From: Symbiodinium kawagutii
Lineage: Eukaryota > Sar > Dinophyceae > Suessiales > Symbiodiniaceae
Direction: 5' to 3'
DNA length: 64,000 nucleotides
Assembly: GCA_009767595.1 (NCBI GenBank)
Contig: VSDK01009478.1
Span: 114,168 to 178,167 of the forward strand
A program made the translations under genes and the position numbers. Below, in pieces: positions 1 through 10,847 of this stretch. The notes below the pieces were generated by a model, which was given only the letters and a program-made list of their open reading frames with translations, did no database searches and was not told the DNA's origin. Position 1 is the first letter of the stretch, and each line of letters begins with the position of its first letter.

Positions 1-450
1 GTGCGACCCAGATTCAGGGACATACACCTGTACAATTGCATCATGCTGTATGCTGGTCTGCCACTCCCAGTCAGTGCATTCACGCAGGGAACCAGGGCAC
101 TGTTCTTGTTCTTGTTCCTATCGCTGCCATGTCTAACCGGTCCAGCACCCCGATTCTCAATCGCCATCCTGGTCGATGACAAAGTCAGAAAAATCACAGC
201 GATGTCCTTAAACTTTTGGACCTTGCAGGAAAACCAGCATCAGTTATGTTGAAAGATGTTGGTGGTTTAGTCGGGGAAGGAACCAGTAAGAAAAAAACAT
301 TAGTTAGTCATTAACTGTTAGTGTGGATGATTCATCTGGTCTAGTCTTCTTCGATGTATGTGTCGACATATGTTGTGAACATGTTTGAAGTTTGAACTAC
401 CATTGGAATGTGACACGAGTGGGGCAGAACCCTGCAACTAAAGAAAACTG

Positions 451-672
451 TTGAAGCAAACGGCAAATGGACACACGCCTCATCATGACTCCCATATTGA
501 AGAACAGGGCGGGCACACCCCAGCAGCAAATCGTACCCTTCCTTTGCCTTCTGGCGAATTTCTGAAAAGGCAGTTGTTGCTTGCGCTGAATTCCACATTG
601 CTGCGCGGCGCCAAATGGTATGGCACACTCAAACCATTTGAACATGTTGACAGGGTTCTCGGTGTTTGTTGA
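451..672 (+). CDS. ambiguous ORF, strand not settled
   Basis: A 73-codon plus-strand ORF overlaps minus-strand ORFs of similar quality (341-645). No domain or signal peptide is visible and no splice pair fixes the strand. It is either part of an unrecognised exon or chance. Confidence 0.12.
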   Translation: MKQTANGHTPHHDSHIEEQGGHTPAANRTLPLPSGEFLKRQLLLALNSTLLRGAKWYGTLKPFEHVDRVLGVC

Positions 673-1195
673 CCTTTTTTTAAGTCAATTGTTTTCAGTC
701 CTGTGGTAAAGCTATAGCACTATAGCACCTACATTTTCATCAACTCAGAACTTCTGGTGTTTCTGTGAACTATTCACATATAAGAGATGACCATTCTTGA
801 TCATTGCAGTCTGGTAGTACCACACGCATACTGGGTGGTTTGTAGTACTTCCCACCCCTAAATTTAGAACCCCGTCTAGTCATAGTGTCTTGATTCATTG
901 GTTGATGTGTTTCTGATTTGTTTTTTCTACATCCTGAAGGTCCACATAGAAGCGAGCGACGACCACAATCTATCTATACATCTGACCTATGAAACACACA
1001 ACACAATGCTCCCCTGTTTGAAGGGGAAATAATAGTTCAGAGTACTCCTTTCAAACCCTGTTCAAGCAATCAATGTGGCAACATTGATCGCCACAAGCGT
1101 TTGTCCATATGATGGTTTCAGAATGTTTGGGTCTTAACTCGGGTACCTCCAAAATAAAACCCTTTTTTGAGCTTAACCACCCTGTTTTATGAAAT
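673..1195. other. no gene seen
   Basis: AT-rich sequence with a short duplicated 'tatagcac' motif near 711-727. I see no exon-like reading frame with splice sites. Confidence 0.5.
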
Positions 1196-1510
1196 TTAGC
1201 ACCTTATCTCTTCCCTTTTTTTGAGCTCCAGGCCGATCTTCCACTCCTTGGTTCCATTCAGCATGCCGTGATTACAGCATGTGCAAGAAAAGATAGTCAA
1301 ACTGGAAAAAAAACTTCCAATTCTGAGACCAGGCTCTGCATCTTTCTCCATGGCTTCTCTGAGCTTGGTGGTGTCCCAAATGGCATCCAACGGATTCAAA
1401 CCATGCTCCTTCACCGACGCAAAACATGCACTGATACTGGTAACGAGTTCGAAGATCAGCACACTGACTCTCACTCCGATATTCCTTGCTGATGTTGTAG
1501 CTTGCCTCAA
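1196..1510 (-). CDS. possible exon, unknown protein
   Basis: A minus-strand frame contains 'NPLDAIWDTTKLREAMEKDA', which looks like a helical coding segment, after an AAG|GAG acceptor-like site. A plus-strand ORF (1281-1517) covers the same bases and cannot be excluded. No family is recognised. Confidence 0.25.
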   Translation of the reverse strand: MRQATTSARNIGVRVSVLIFELVTSISACFASVKEHGLNPLDAIWDTTKLREAMEKDAEPGLRIGSFFSSLTIFSCTCCNHGMLNGTKEWKIGLELKKREEIRC

Positions 1511-1804
1511 GACTTGACCTCGACTGGCTTGGTCTTTGGATCAGGGTCATTAACAAAAATATCTAGAAAGAAATGACAACATAGAAACTAAAAGAAACCT
1601 AGAAACACAAACAAAGCAAAAAATGTTGAAAATATCCACATTTTCCAGCGAAATCTGAAGAAACGATTCTGCTGAGACCCCAACGGGTAACGATTCTCTA
1701 GACCCTTCGGACAGGGATTCGTGCGGTGCTGCTGGCTACGCAGCGACCTGTCACGGTTAAGGCGTTGAAGGCGTCACAATTGAAGCCTTAAAGCCTTCAA
1801 GGCG

Positions 1805-2401
1805 TCACACTCTGAAAGAAAGAATGGTAAGACCAGAAGAATCATGTAGAATCATAAAGTACGTAGAAGAATCATGTAATGAATCGTTCAGGAATTCTAG
1901 TCTCAGCATCAGCACTTCCGAGGAACACTCATCACAGGCCCGATCATGGACAGGAATGATTTCAGCAGCGCTCTCTGTGATTTTGTGCTTCTCTGGGCCC
2001 TCGCCTTCTAAGAACCTGCGCACGGTCTGAGACAAATCGGTCAAAAGACAGCTGCAATCAAGTGCTTTTTGGATCTTCGGAAACACAAGAAATCCCACGA
2101 GCACACTGCTTGGCCTGCGCAGCATCTGCCTTAGCATCTGCAATGAGAAAACGCTCTGCCACGAGTCGCCAGCTGAACAGGCTTTACAGACAAAAATAAA
2201 CTGTTCAACTGCATCCATTCTATAAATTTCCTGTTTTAGATGTGTCATTTTGATTGGTAAGGTTCCTACTTCCGTTGCTTCTGCAATCAGTATTACTGTA
2301 ATCAAATGACGGGAATATATGCAAATTGATGCAAAATTTGCTAAGGCGTGCCAAAGTACAGTCAGTAATGAAAGGACTGCAACAGCTGCAAGCTTCATCA
2401 T
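1805..2401 (-). CDS. possible secreted or membrane protein gene
   Basis: The 198-codon minus-strand ORF begins with two Met codons and a hydrophobic stretch, MMKLAAVAVLSLLTVLWHAL, that reads as a signal peptide. Near 2125 a TTCTCATTGCAG acceptor opens another frame (DAKADAAQAKQCARG), so the gene may be spliced rather than one exon. The rest matches no family I know. Plus-strand frames over 1824-2030 are also open. Confidence 0.35.
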   Translation of the reverse strand: MMKLAAVAVLSLLTVLWHALANFASICIYSRHLITVILIAEATEVGTLPIKMTHLKQEIYRMDAVEQFIFVCKACSAGDSWQSVFSLQMLRQMLRRPSSVLVGFLVFPKIQKALDCSCLLTDLSQTVRRFLEGEGPEKHKITESAAEIIPVHDRACDECSSEVLMLRLEFLNDSLHDSSTYFMILHDSSGLTILSFRV

Positions 2402-2989
2402 GGCCTAAGGAAAAAACAGGGCTGGAGCCAAACAATTCCAGCCAAGGAAGTCTGAGAAAATGCTCGATCAGCACATTGTGAGTGCCTATGTCAAGATTTG
2501 TTCGTCCAAACATATCCGATTTCTTGGCTGCGGCGGAACAACATAAGTTCATCCAAGAGTCGGAAATTGCACTACCTTGCGAAAAGCACACATAACACAC
2601 TGTCTTTCAAAGTGTCCCAAATGTCCCAGGTTTTCTCTCATTCAAGACGTAATCAGTACGGACAAATGGTGATGTATTTGATGTTTCATTGCTAGGGCAG
2701 CTTGCTACAAATAGAAAATGACACTCCAATTCGAACCAAACATCTGTGAGGCAAGAAGTGAAACCCTTCCAGTTGCGAGGAGGGGACCAAATTGGACGCC
2801 TGTTTTCATGGTTTTTTGGGGGGTACAGTAGCCTCTGTGCAATACCAGCGACTCTCTGTGAGCTCCCCCCCTTCACGGTCCAAGTTGCGGCAACGGAACC
2901 CCAATGGGAGCCGTGAGCGCCGAACGCTTCTCCACGGCTGCGAGGCAGCAAAAACGACATGATGAAACTGACGACAGCCACCACCCCCA

Positions 2990-3042
2990 CCGCCGCAACA
3001 ACAACAACAATAATAACAACAATGACGACGACGACGACGACG

Positions 3043-3093
<51 letters not shown>

Positions 3094-3304
3094 GAAATGA
3101 AAACTATAACGATAATTGTAGTGAGTAATGCTGATTACAAAGACAATGATCACAATGATAATAATGATGATAATTCTGATAATGACAATAGTGATAATGA
3201 CAAAAATAACAAAATAATAACAATAATCAACACTAGTAATAATAGTAACAATAATCATATTAAGACTAGTAACATAACAATCACAGTAGCAATAACAATC
3301 ACAA

Positions 3305-3351
<47 letters not shown>

Positions 3352-3355
3352 ACAG
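2990..3355. repeat. AAC/GAC/ACA/CAG trinucleotide-rich tract
   Basis: A near-continuous triplet repeat: AAC and GAC runs at about 2996-3093, degenerate ACA/ATA-type sequence, then a CAG run at about 3308-3346. ORFs here encode single-residue runs (poly-Asn, Thr, Ser, Ala, Cys) in every frame, as expected of a microsatellite rather than a gene. Confidence 0.9.
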
Positions 3356-3991
3356 GAAGAACAAAAAGAATACCATTGCAACATGGCATCCTGGATGCAA
3401 ACAATCCTCGAAACTCAAAAAGTAAAATCGCAAAGCTTGGCTGAGTTCAACTATGTTCAAAAGTGTTGTCGATCGAAACTGTTTGGTGGCTTCAGCACAG
3501 CCGACTCATAGCTGATTTGAATCAATTTGAGTAATCATGTGAACTACGACCTAGGAATAGAAGCTTTAAAATGATTCTACCTGCCAGATTGATCCAGATT
3601 GTGGATTTGTTTATTCTTTTTCTTGCATTAACTATGGGTACAGAAACGGCTACTGAACATCACGAGGTCTTCTGCGCGACTCCAGCATCTCCGTCAAAAA
3701 GTCTACAGGCACAACTGTGGCATTCCGTCACTGAGAAAGGCACAATCTGTTGCGGCAAGAGGGAGTAAAGATCCAGATGTGCCGGGCATGTTAAACCATT
3801 CTGCACCCATCCGCATTGACAGACAGAATTCCAGTCATCCAAAGACTCGTCCTACTTATTTACAAGATCTTCCAGCTTCCAGCAAAATTTGGACGCGGCA
3901 TGTACTTTGCACCCCGCACTGGACGATCTACTTTCTGCACCCGCAAAGGAAGCGAAGATAAACGAGGGTCGGAACAGTCTCGGCGGCAACC

Positions 3992-4450
3992 ATGCTGTTC
4001 GAGAAAAATCTCCCGGTATCGGACGACATTGCCCACCTGCACTGTTTCCAGGAAGGCGTCTTCAATACAGGCACGACCACACTGCTTCAGCTACCCGAGT
4101 CCGTTTCCGAAGGAGTGATGGGACAAAGCACGAACAGCTTGGGAGATGATGTCAACCACACCCTGCCTCTCCCGCGCGTCCTTGCAAAGAGGATGGAAGG
4201 GCAAGCGGTATCGGAAAGCATCATGAAAATGGATAAAAATCCGGGAAAATCCATGTGTTTCACACCATTTCGGGACCCTCCAAAGAGCCAAGCGCCTGGA
4301 AGACAACCAACGGAGTTCGCACGAGGCATCGCCTCGGTTGGCGCTCGCGTCGCTGAGAGGGTCTGTGTGGAAGATGCCGTTGTGTTGACAAACACAGAGA
4401 ATAGGGACAGAGAGATCCTGTGTATACGCAGACTACCACGTAGATTTTGA
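3992..4450 (+). CDS. ORF of uncertain strand
   Basis: A 152-codon plus-strand ORF starting with ATG lies in a GC-richer island (about 3950-4450). Two minus-strand frames (4087-4545, 4091-4306) are also open and one has a CAG|G acceptor-like site near 4412. No domain is recognisable on either strand. Confidence 0.2.
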   Translation: MLFEKNLPVSDDIAHLHCFQEGVFNTGTTTLLQLPESVSEGVMGQSTNSLGDDVNHTLPLPRVLAKRMEGQAVSESIMKMDKNPGKSMCFTPFRDPPKSQAPGRQPTEFARGIASVGARVAERVCVEDAVVLTNTENRDREILCIRRLPRRF

Positions 4451-4476
4451 CATAGATTATGGACCTTATGGATATA

Positions 4477-4592
4477 GATTAACATATATACATATATACA
4501 TACATATATATATATATATATGTACAAATATGTATGCACAATCATATGAATAATATGAATAATATGTATATGTATATATATATATACATGGT
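4477..4592. repeat. TA/ATAC microsatellite
   Basis: Alternating (TA)n and TACATA units. Confidence 0.85.
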
Positions 4593-5199
4593 TATATGTT
4601 TGGAGTTTCTAAGTCAGGCACAGACTGCGCTTCCGAGACAGGTGCAGGTGCGGCTTGTTTCGCTCGCAGTGGGACCTGCTTTGCTTGCTGCTGCTCCCAC
4701 CAGGCCTGGCAGAGCTGAAATGCAGTGTCGGATTAGATCTCGTTGGTAAATAGAGAGATAGATACAGGATTAGATAGGTAGCTACAGATTAGAAATAGCT
4801 AGGTAGGATTCAAATTGGATACAGGATTCGATAGGTTCTCTTGAAAGTCGCGCACCTGTAGTCTACATTGTTTCTCAAAAGCCTGGTTTTTGATGTCGAT
4901 TCTCAACAATTTCCATCATTGCTAGTGACTCTCATCGGTTTGGCGGCTGGCCTAACTCTAGATGCAGTACATAAATGTGTGTTGCTCAAAATAGGGGTGC
5001 TCCCTGTTTTCATCCTTTATATTCATCATTTACAACAACAAACCGTAACAAACCATTCATTTTTTGGGTCTTCCCAAACTGGCTTGAGAAACCACCCATC
5101 GTGTTATGTCCTTCTGATACGGACTCCTGGACGACGCCTTCAAGGCCTTCGCCAAAGCTCTCTCAGCCTGGATGAAACTGCTCAGCAGTCACGGGCTCC

Positions 5200-5380
5200 A
5201 TCCAATGCAATTGGAGTTTCATTGGAAGCCCAAACACCCAATGCAATTGCATTTTGGGAAACACAAATGACTTCATACTCTACGACCATTGGCTCATGCT
5301 TTGAATCCACTGGATGTTTGTAGGAAGCTACGTTGAAGGCCTTGTCATCCTTGTCCTTGTTAGCTTTCACCGCATGATTC
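5200..5380 (-). CDS. possible exon, unknown protein
   Basis: The minus-strand frame after a CATTTGAG|G acceptor reads ALNHAVKANKDKDDKAFNVA and stays open to about 5182. The codon pattern looks protein-coding, but plus-strand frames are open in parts and no family is recognised. Confidence 0.25.
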
Positions 5381-5684
5381 AGAGCCTCAAATGGTTGTCA
5401 AATGAATGGATTGACCATCTCTGGTAGTCCAACTTGCCCTTGAGATTGAAATCAATTAGATGGGAAACAAGTTGTAGCCCTGCGTCGTTTTACCCTTGCC
5501 AAAATTGGGGTAAACACCTGGTGCAAACCGTCCCAACTCTGCCTTTCTGTATAAATTTAACCTGTTGCGTTTGATGATTATCACTGCGACTGCCCTGGGC
5601 TCGCTGCTCGTGTTCGTTTTGGCAAGTGTGGTGGACCCATGCCTTCATCAACTGGCTCCTGCAAAACTTCAAGGTGCTCTTATG

Positions 5685-6057
5685 TCACGTTTGACTTGTG
5701 CATCGGTACTTGCCAAACGCATCCGCTTGTGCAGTGTGTAAAGAAGTGTCAAGTATCGATTGTCTTTCTTCTCCATGCAACAACTGGCCTGAGGATTTTA
5801 CGTGTGCTTTCCCCATTTTTTCTTTCGGGTCAAAGCCCCAGAAACAGTACTGGATTGATTCCATTTGATTACGATTGCACTTGGAGTAGCTCTTTACGTC
5901 GGTGCCTATGGGGGAGAACCTTTCCACTTGGAGCAGCGAGTTGCCACCCAAAACCTACAATGGCCTTGTCTTGTGCAGGAGCCGTCTCAGTAGCTGCCAT
6001 CTGAGTCAGTGGGGCTGTCACACTGATCAAGCATAGCAGAACTGTACTCTCAAACAA
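5685..6057 (-). CDS. possible signal-peptide protein, strand uncertain
   Basis: A minus-strand ORF from 6057 starts MFESTVLLCLISVTAPLTQM, a plausible signal peptide, and a second minus frame (5685-5951) continues with hydrophilic sequence. The plus strand over the same bases also has a good frame (ALYVGAYGGEPFHLEQRVAT), so direction is unresolved. Confidence 0.22.
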
Positions 6058-6227
6058 AGGATATCAATAACAACTTCCAAGACCTTCCACCCCAAGCTTT
6101 CGCAGGGAAACATATACCAGTACAGTGATTTGTGGTTTCAACGTGCGCGAGATCAAGACAATCACAGCACCTTCTCTTGCGGGTGCTGTTGAAATATAAA
6201 CCAAACATCTAGATCAATACAAGAGAA

Positions 6228-6480
6228 AGCTTGTTTTGATCATCTTCCGAACATTGACACGCTGCTGGCCTGCTTTGGCAGCTGGGAACTTGATGCCTAC
6301 TTCTGCCCGTTGCAGCAATGTCATCAGTGTCAAAATGATCGCCCGAATGCAAGAATTGTTTTGATGCCATATATGCCATGTCGGCACATGTCAGAGATTT
6401 TTCTGCAGAGAAGTGTATACAGCTCAGGTCTATCATTGGCTGCACTGGGACCTAACGGAAAGAGCCCTGGACTAGATAAA
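6228..6480 (+). CDS. probable exon, plus-strand gene
   Basis: A plus-strand frame without an ATG reads CFDHLPNIDTLLACFGSWEL and then a Cys-rich stretch (CPLQQCHQCQ, MPCRHM), ending at TAA near 6483. The alternating hydrophobic pattern looks coding. It precedes another good plus-strand exon (6602-6841), supporting a rightward gene here. The cysteines could bind metal; no family is recognised. Confidence 0.4.
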
Positions 6481-6601
6481 CTATAAGATACTATATATAT
6501 ATATGAGAAACTGAGAAACTGATAATGTGCACATTCTTCTGAACGTGAACATATTGAACCTGCTTAGCATCACCTGCATAGAAGCACAACAATGATCAGG
6601 C

Positions 6602-6841
6602 CTGGCTGCATGAAGAAGCGGTTGATGGTCGTGAATCGTGGGAGTTGACCTTCGACAAGTGCTTTCTGTTTGTTCAGCTAAACCATCGAAACACGATTCT
6701 CAACGTGTTGATGCAGGAAACACCTGCTTCCGCACTCTTCCACTTTGGCTTTCAACAGCTTCAACAAGAACAGCTTTCAGCTGCCTCACTGGGAGTGCGG
6801 GTAGAAGCAGATGGCGAGCTGCCACACTTGCTTCTCTTCAC
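6602..6841 (+). CDS. probable exon, plus-strand gene
   Basis: After an AATGATCAG|G acceptor the frame reads AWLHEEAVDGRESWELTFDK and stays open for 80 codons (LNHRNTILNVLM, GVRVEADGELPHLLLFT), then meets a CACAG|GTCCAG donor-like site. The opposite strand is full of stops here, so the plus strand is favoured. Product unknown. Confidence 0.45.
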
Positions 6842-7231
6842 AGGTCCAGCCTAGTCCGGGAGCCACTTTGGAGTTTCACTGCATTTTTCCACGGCGTTTC
6901 ACTGCGAAGTTTTCTGTGACTCTGGGGGGACAATGTGGCCCTATGAGGTGGTACCCAAGCCACCCTCTCAACCTGCGGAGGTATGAGCTAGCCACCCTCT
7001 GCGCTTGAGTTGGTACCGAAGGCACCTGAAAGGTGGATGCCCACGCAGTTCCCTGTTTTCCGAATGTTTCTTGCAAGCTCCTGCTATGCGTTCACCTTGA
7101 TACAGAACTTTGTGGCAAAAATTTAGGAGAAAACAAGGAGAATCAAGCTAGTACACGGAGAATCTTCTTCGGAATCTTCTTCCTGCCTTCGGAGAATCTT
7201 TGTCTCGCTTAGCCTGACTCTCCAGAAATAT

Positions 7232-7540
7232 TCAGCTCAATAGCTCAATATGCTCAACTCTTGCATCAACTAAGACTTCGAAGAGCCATGCAAGTCTTTG
7301 CAGTGCATAACAAGTTCCCAAACGATTGAGATTCTCGCAAAATCCACTGACTTGCCTCATCCACTCGACAGCTTCTTGCACACATGCCAGAATTGAAGTA
7401 AAAACAATTGCTTGCAGATGGGGATATTCAGGTAGAAAAATCTCCAAACAGAAACCGAGGTTTCCGAGTTTCACACCAACAACGTTCAATTGGAAACCTT
7501 GCCCCTCCGATTGTTCTCGCCTTGGTGTTTTGTCGGACAC
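7232..7540 (-). CDS. probable terminal exon, minus-strand gene
   Basis: A minus-strand frame of about 100 codons ends at TGA (7232-7234). It is rich in amphipathic stretches such as CVQEAVEWMRQVSGFCENLN and ALQRLAWLFEVLVDARVEHI. It would face the plus-strand exons at 6.2-6.85 kb, giving a tail-to-tail arrangement. No family is recognised. Confidence 0.38.
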   Translation of the reverse strand: MSDKTPRREQSEGQGFQLNVVGVKLGNLGFCLEIFLPEYPHLQAIVFTSILACVQEAVEWMRQVSGFCENLNRLGTCYALQRLAWLFEVLVDARVEHIELLS

Positions 7541-7599
7541 ACGAAGACCAAGCAGAAAAACATTACAGGAAAAAACAGCAGGACGCTACGTGTAGAATA

Positions 7600-8810
7600 T
7601 GTATCATATATGTAGGGTACAATTGCTGCGCATTGGTTTCCAAGTTGTTTCAAACCTTTGATTTCCGAAATTTGCCCCGCTTCGAAACCGTGCGCTGAGG
7701 TGCCTTTGCGACTTTGAAGCCTCCCATGACTCCCACTCCCATCACTCCCGAATGAGGACTCCCATGTGCTTCACCAACCTTTCACCTTTCACGGGTTCCC
7801 ACTAGCTTAGCTTGGACAAATTCTTCAGCACTCACTCTTCCCTGAAGATGTCAAAGCTACATTCTTTACAGAGAGAATTCGAATTACAGTAGAAGACATG
7901 TCTTCCTTTAGAAATCAAGTAAAACTACATTTTTTTCAAATTGCATGTCTTCCTTTGCACTGTAAGAATTGCCTGCCGTGCTCTAACTTCTGCTCTCCTG
8001 CGCTTCACCTGCGTGGTAGAGATCTAGTTCCATGGGTTCGCAGGTATCTATGCGGAGTGGACACTTGAAGGTTGTGCAAGTTTACAGAATACTATGCGTT
8101 TCAAACTCCTGTCAAGACGCCTTTCTTTTGAGGAGAAAGCACTGCAGTCAGAACAGATTTGATTGGCCTCCTCTATAGCCTTTCTTTTCATGGCCTAGCA
8201 AACAAACAAGGTATCTCGAAATGGAAGGCCCACCCACTGCTGTAGTTAAAGGCAGTGGGCAACGGAGTATCTTCCAAGCCCCAGTAAGCAAGAATCACAC
8301 GAAAGATGCAAATGGTGAGTGCAAACCGAGTTCGGGAAAACGATGGAGAGAGATGGAAAGAGAATGCACCTGTTGTAGTCGGCGCCTCTCCTGCAGATCA
8401 CCATTCTTGGAGCAGCAAAGGAGCACCATGAACCGTCGACTTTGCAGCTCAGCTGTTCCTCCATTTCCGCGGATCGCTCTCGTGCTCCCGCCGTGCTTCT
8501 CGTAGCCCTCGGAACGATATCGCTAGCGATGGGCAGTCCCTACTGCCCTACACTGCGAGCAGTCAATCTACGTCTAAGTCATGGCCCATTGTCACTTCTA
8601 CACGTCTTTTTACACATGCTTTACACATCTTTACACTAAACATTGTCACATATTGTCACACCCAATGTGATCCTCCGAAATTGCTGGCCAGGAAACCATT
8701 TGTGAAAGGGTTGCTCAAACGGCAGCCTCACCTCACTGGGTTGGAAACACGACTTCTGCGTGGTGAAGAAACCATTTGCCCCGAACAGGCTGCAGGATTT
8801 CATAACATTC
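7600..8810. other. no convincing gene
   Basis: Overlapping ORFs on both strands at 8221-8505 and 8442-8639 show no domain and no consistent splice sites. I see nothing further that I can support. Confidence 0.4.
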
Positions 8811-9050
8811 TCTATCTATCTATCCATCCATCCATCCATCTATCTATCTTCCTTTCCATCTGTCTATCAGACTATCCATCTATCTATCTACCTATCCATC
8901 GATCCTTCTATCTATCTATATACCTATCCATCGATCCTTCTATCTATCTTTCTATGTGTCTTTCTATCTATCGATCTATCTATTGATCTATCGATCTATC
9001 CATCATTCTATCCATCGATCTATCGATCTATTGATCTATCTATCTACCTA
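8811..9050. repeat. TATC/CATC tetranucleotide microsatellite
   Basis: Degenerate (TATC)n with CATC, GATC and TTTC variants over about 240 bp. Confidence 0.95.
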
Positions 9051-9867
9051 CGGTCACGTTTTGCACAAGACCTGAGGAGGGAACAAAAGCCGGCAAAGAT
9101 AGATGGCCAGACAGGAAGGAGGCTGGCCGCCACAAGAAAGGGGCGTGGGGATTAGAGAGAAGGAAAGAGGCGAGAGAGTGAAAAATAGCGGAGTGGTAGG
9201 TGTGGATGGAATGGTGGATGGAATGAGAGGGAGGGAGACCAAAAGTGGGATAGAGGTTGTAGATGGACGGGGAAGGTAGAGTGCGCAAAGGTGCTGAAGA
9301 AGAAAGGAGATTGGCAGGCTGGAAGTTCGGGAGCAGAACGAAGAGAAGTATGAGAAGTGGGAAAAGGGGAAGGTGATTCAAGATTCCACGAAGTAATGTC
9401 GTTGTAACAGAAAGTTCGTTGCAGTCACGCACAGGGTTACGCCTGGCAACTAAATATGAATGCACCAACATGGATGCGATCCTTGAAAACAAGGCAGTAC
9501 ATCATGTGTGGCACAAGCTGACAGGGAGTGCGCCTGAACCCTCAAGCATGGGCAACTGCGGAACAACGCTCTGCTCGTTCCATCTTTTACGTTTGCATGC
9601 CGCTACCCATTACTAAACCAGGGTCGGTGCAAAGTAGCACTGCTCCGCGATTGCTACCGTCTGCTAGGGGTCCTTCAAATACACTTCTCACCAGTGACCC
9701 CTTTGCCAGACTCTGAGCCTGGATCAATTCAGTCCTCTACAAACAAGATTCTAACCTGGGCCCCAGACCTCCGCGAATAGCCTGACCACAGGAACCACAC
9801 TGAAGAAGTATAAACCAAGGGATGGGTTTTCTGATGGTGTATGTGTATATTTGCATATTTGTATATA

Positions 9868-10335
9868 TATATAGAGAGAGAGAGAGAGAGAAAAAAAAAA
9901 AAGACACCGAGAAAGGCAAGAAAACCCGCAGACAGACAAACGGACAGAGAGACAAACGGACAGAGACAGAGACAAAAACAGAGACAAAGACAAAAACAGA
10001 GACACAAACAGAGACAGAGACAGAGACAGGGACTGGGACAGGGACAGACGGACAGACGGACAGGGACAGACGTACAGACGGACAGGGACAGACGGACAGA
10101 CGGACAGGGACAGACAGACAGGGACAGACAAACAGGGACAGACGGACAGGGACAAACGGACAGAGACAGACCAGACGAATGGACACCGAGACAAGCAGAG
10201 TGCAAGACAGACAAACAGGCAAACAGACAAGGCAGGCAGGCAGGCAGGCAGGCAGACAGACAGACAGACAGACAGACAGACGGAGAGGCGACAAACAGAT
10301 AGAGGCAGGCGGAGACGAGACAGAGAGAAAGACAA
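9868..10335. repeat. AG run, poly(A) and GACA/GACAGG minisatellite
   Basis: (TA)n, then (AG)n and a poly(A) run, then about 430 bp of GACA, GACAGA and GACAGG units with almost no T on the plus strand. The long ORFs over it (9729-10495 minus; 9822-10352 plus) only translate the repeat. Confidence 0.95.
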
Positions 10336-10339
10336 ATGA

Positions 10340-10847
10340 TGCATCACAATAAGACATGAGTGTTGTCAAATGGTGGGAAGAGTAATAATCATCGTTGTGA
10401 GCCCGAAATATTTTGGAAGGCTGATGACTTAAAAGGTAGTTTGGGTGCTTCAGCGCCGGTCGCTTCTTTTCCCTGTCAGCTATCTGCGCGCTCATGATAC
10501 GGTATCAGCACCTCCGGGCTTTGACTTTGACCACTTGCTAATACCGGAGCTGTAAATGCTGACTATATCAAAGTGCAGCGCTGCAGTCAAAACCCTCTCT
10601 ATGAAACTGCGCACATGCAATCAGTTGGACTGGAAGAAATGTACGTCCTTTGAGCTCAACATCCTTTGGGGTCTGAGGAGGAAAATAGCATTGGAATGTG
10701 GGATTTAAGTTGGTTCTTTAATCCTTCCCAAACGCACTGGGCATACCGCATACCTCACTTTGCTCGACCCCAATTCCTCTAATCTCGCCACATCAATGCC
10801 AACCCTAAGCTTCGCCAGCTTAAATGCAGTTTTCACTACTCTTCCTC
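10340..10847. other. no gene seen
   Basis: Unique-looking sequence between the minisatellite and the last exon of the next gene. It may hold the 3' end of that transcript. No frame is supported. Confidence 0.4.

Noticed and set aside
2806..3444. Cys-, Thr- or Asn-run ORFs of 161-192 codons
   Set aside because: Trinucleotide repeat translations.
9729..10495. 252-codon minus-strand ORF rich in Ser, Val, Cys, Pro and Leu
   Set aside because: It is only the translation of the GACA/GACAGG minisatellite; all frames are open there.
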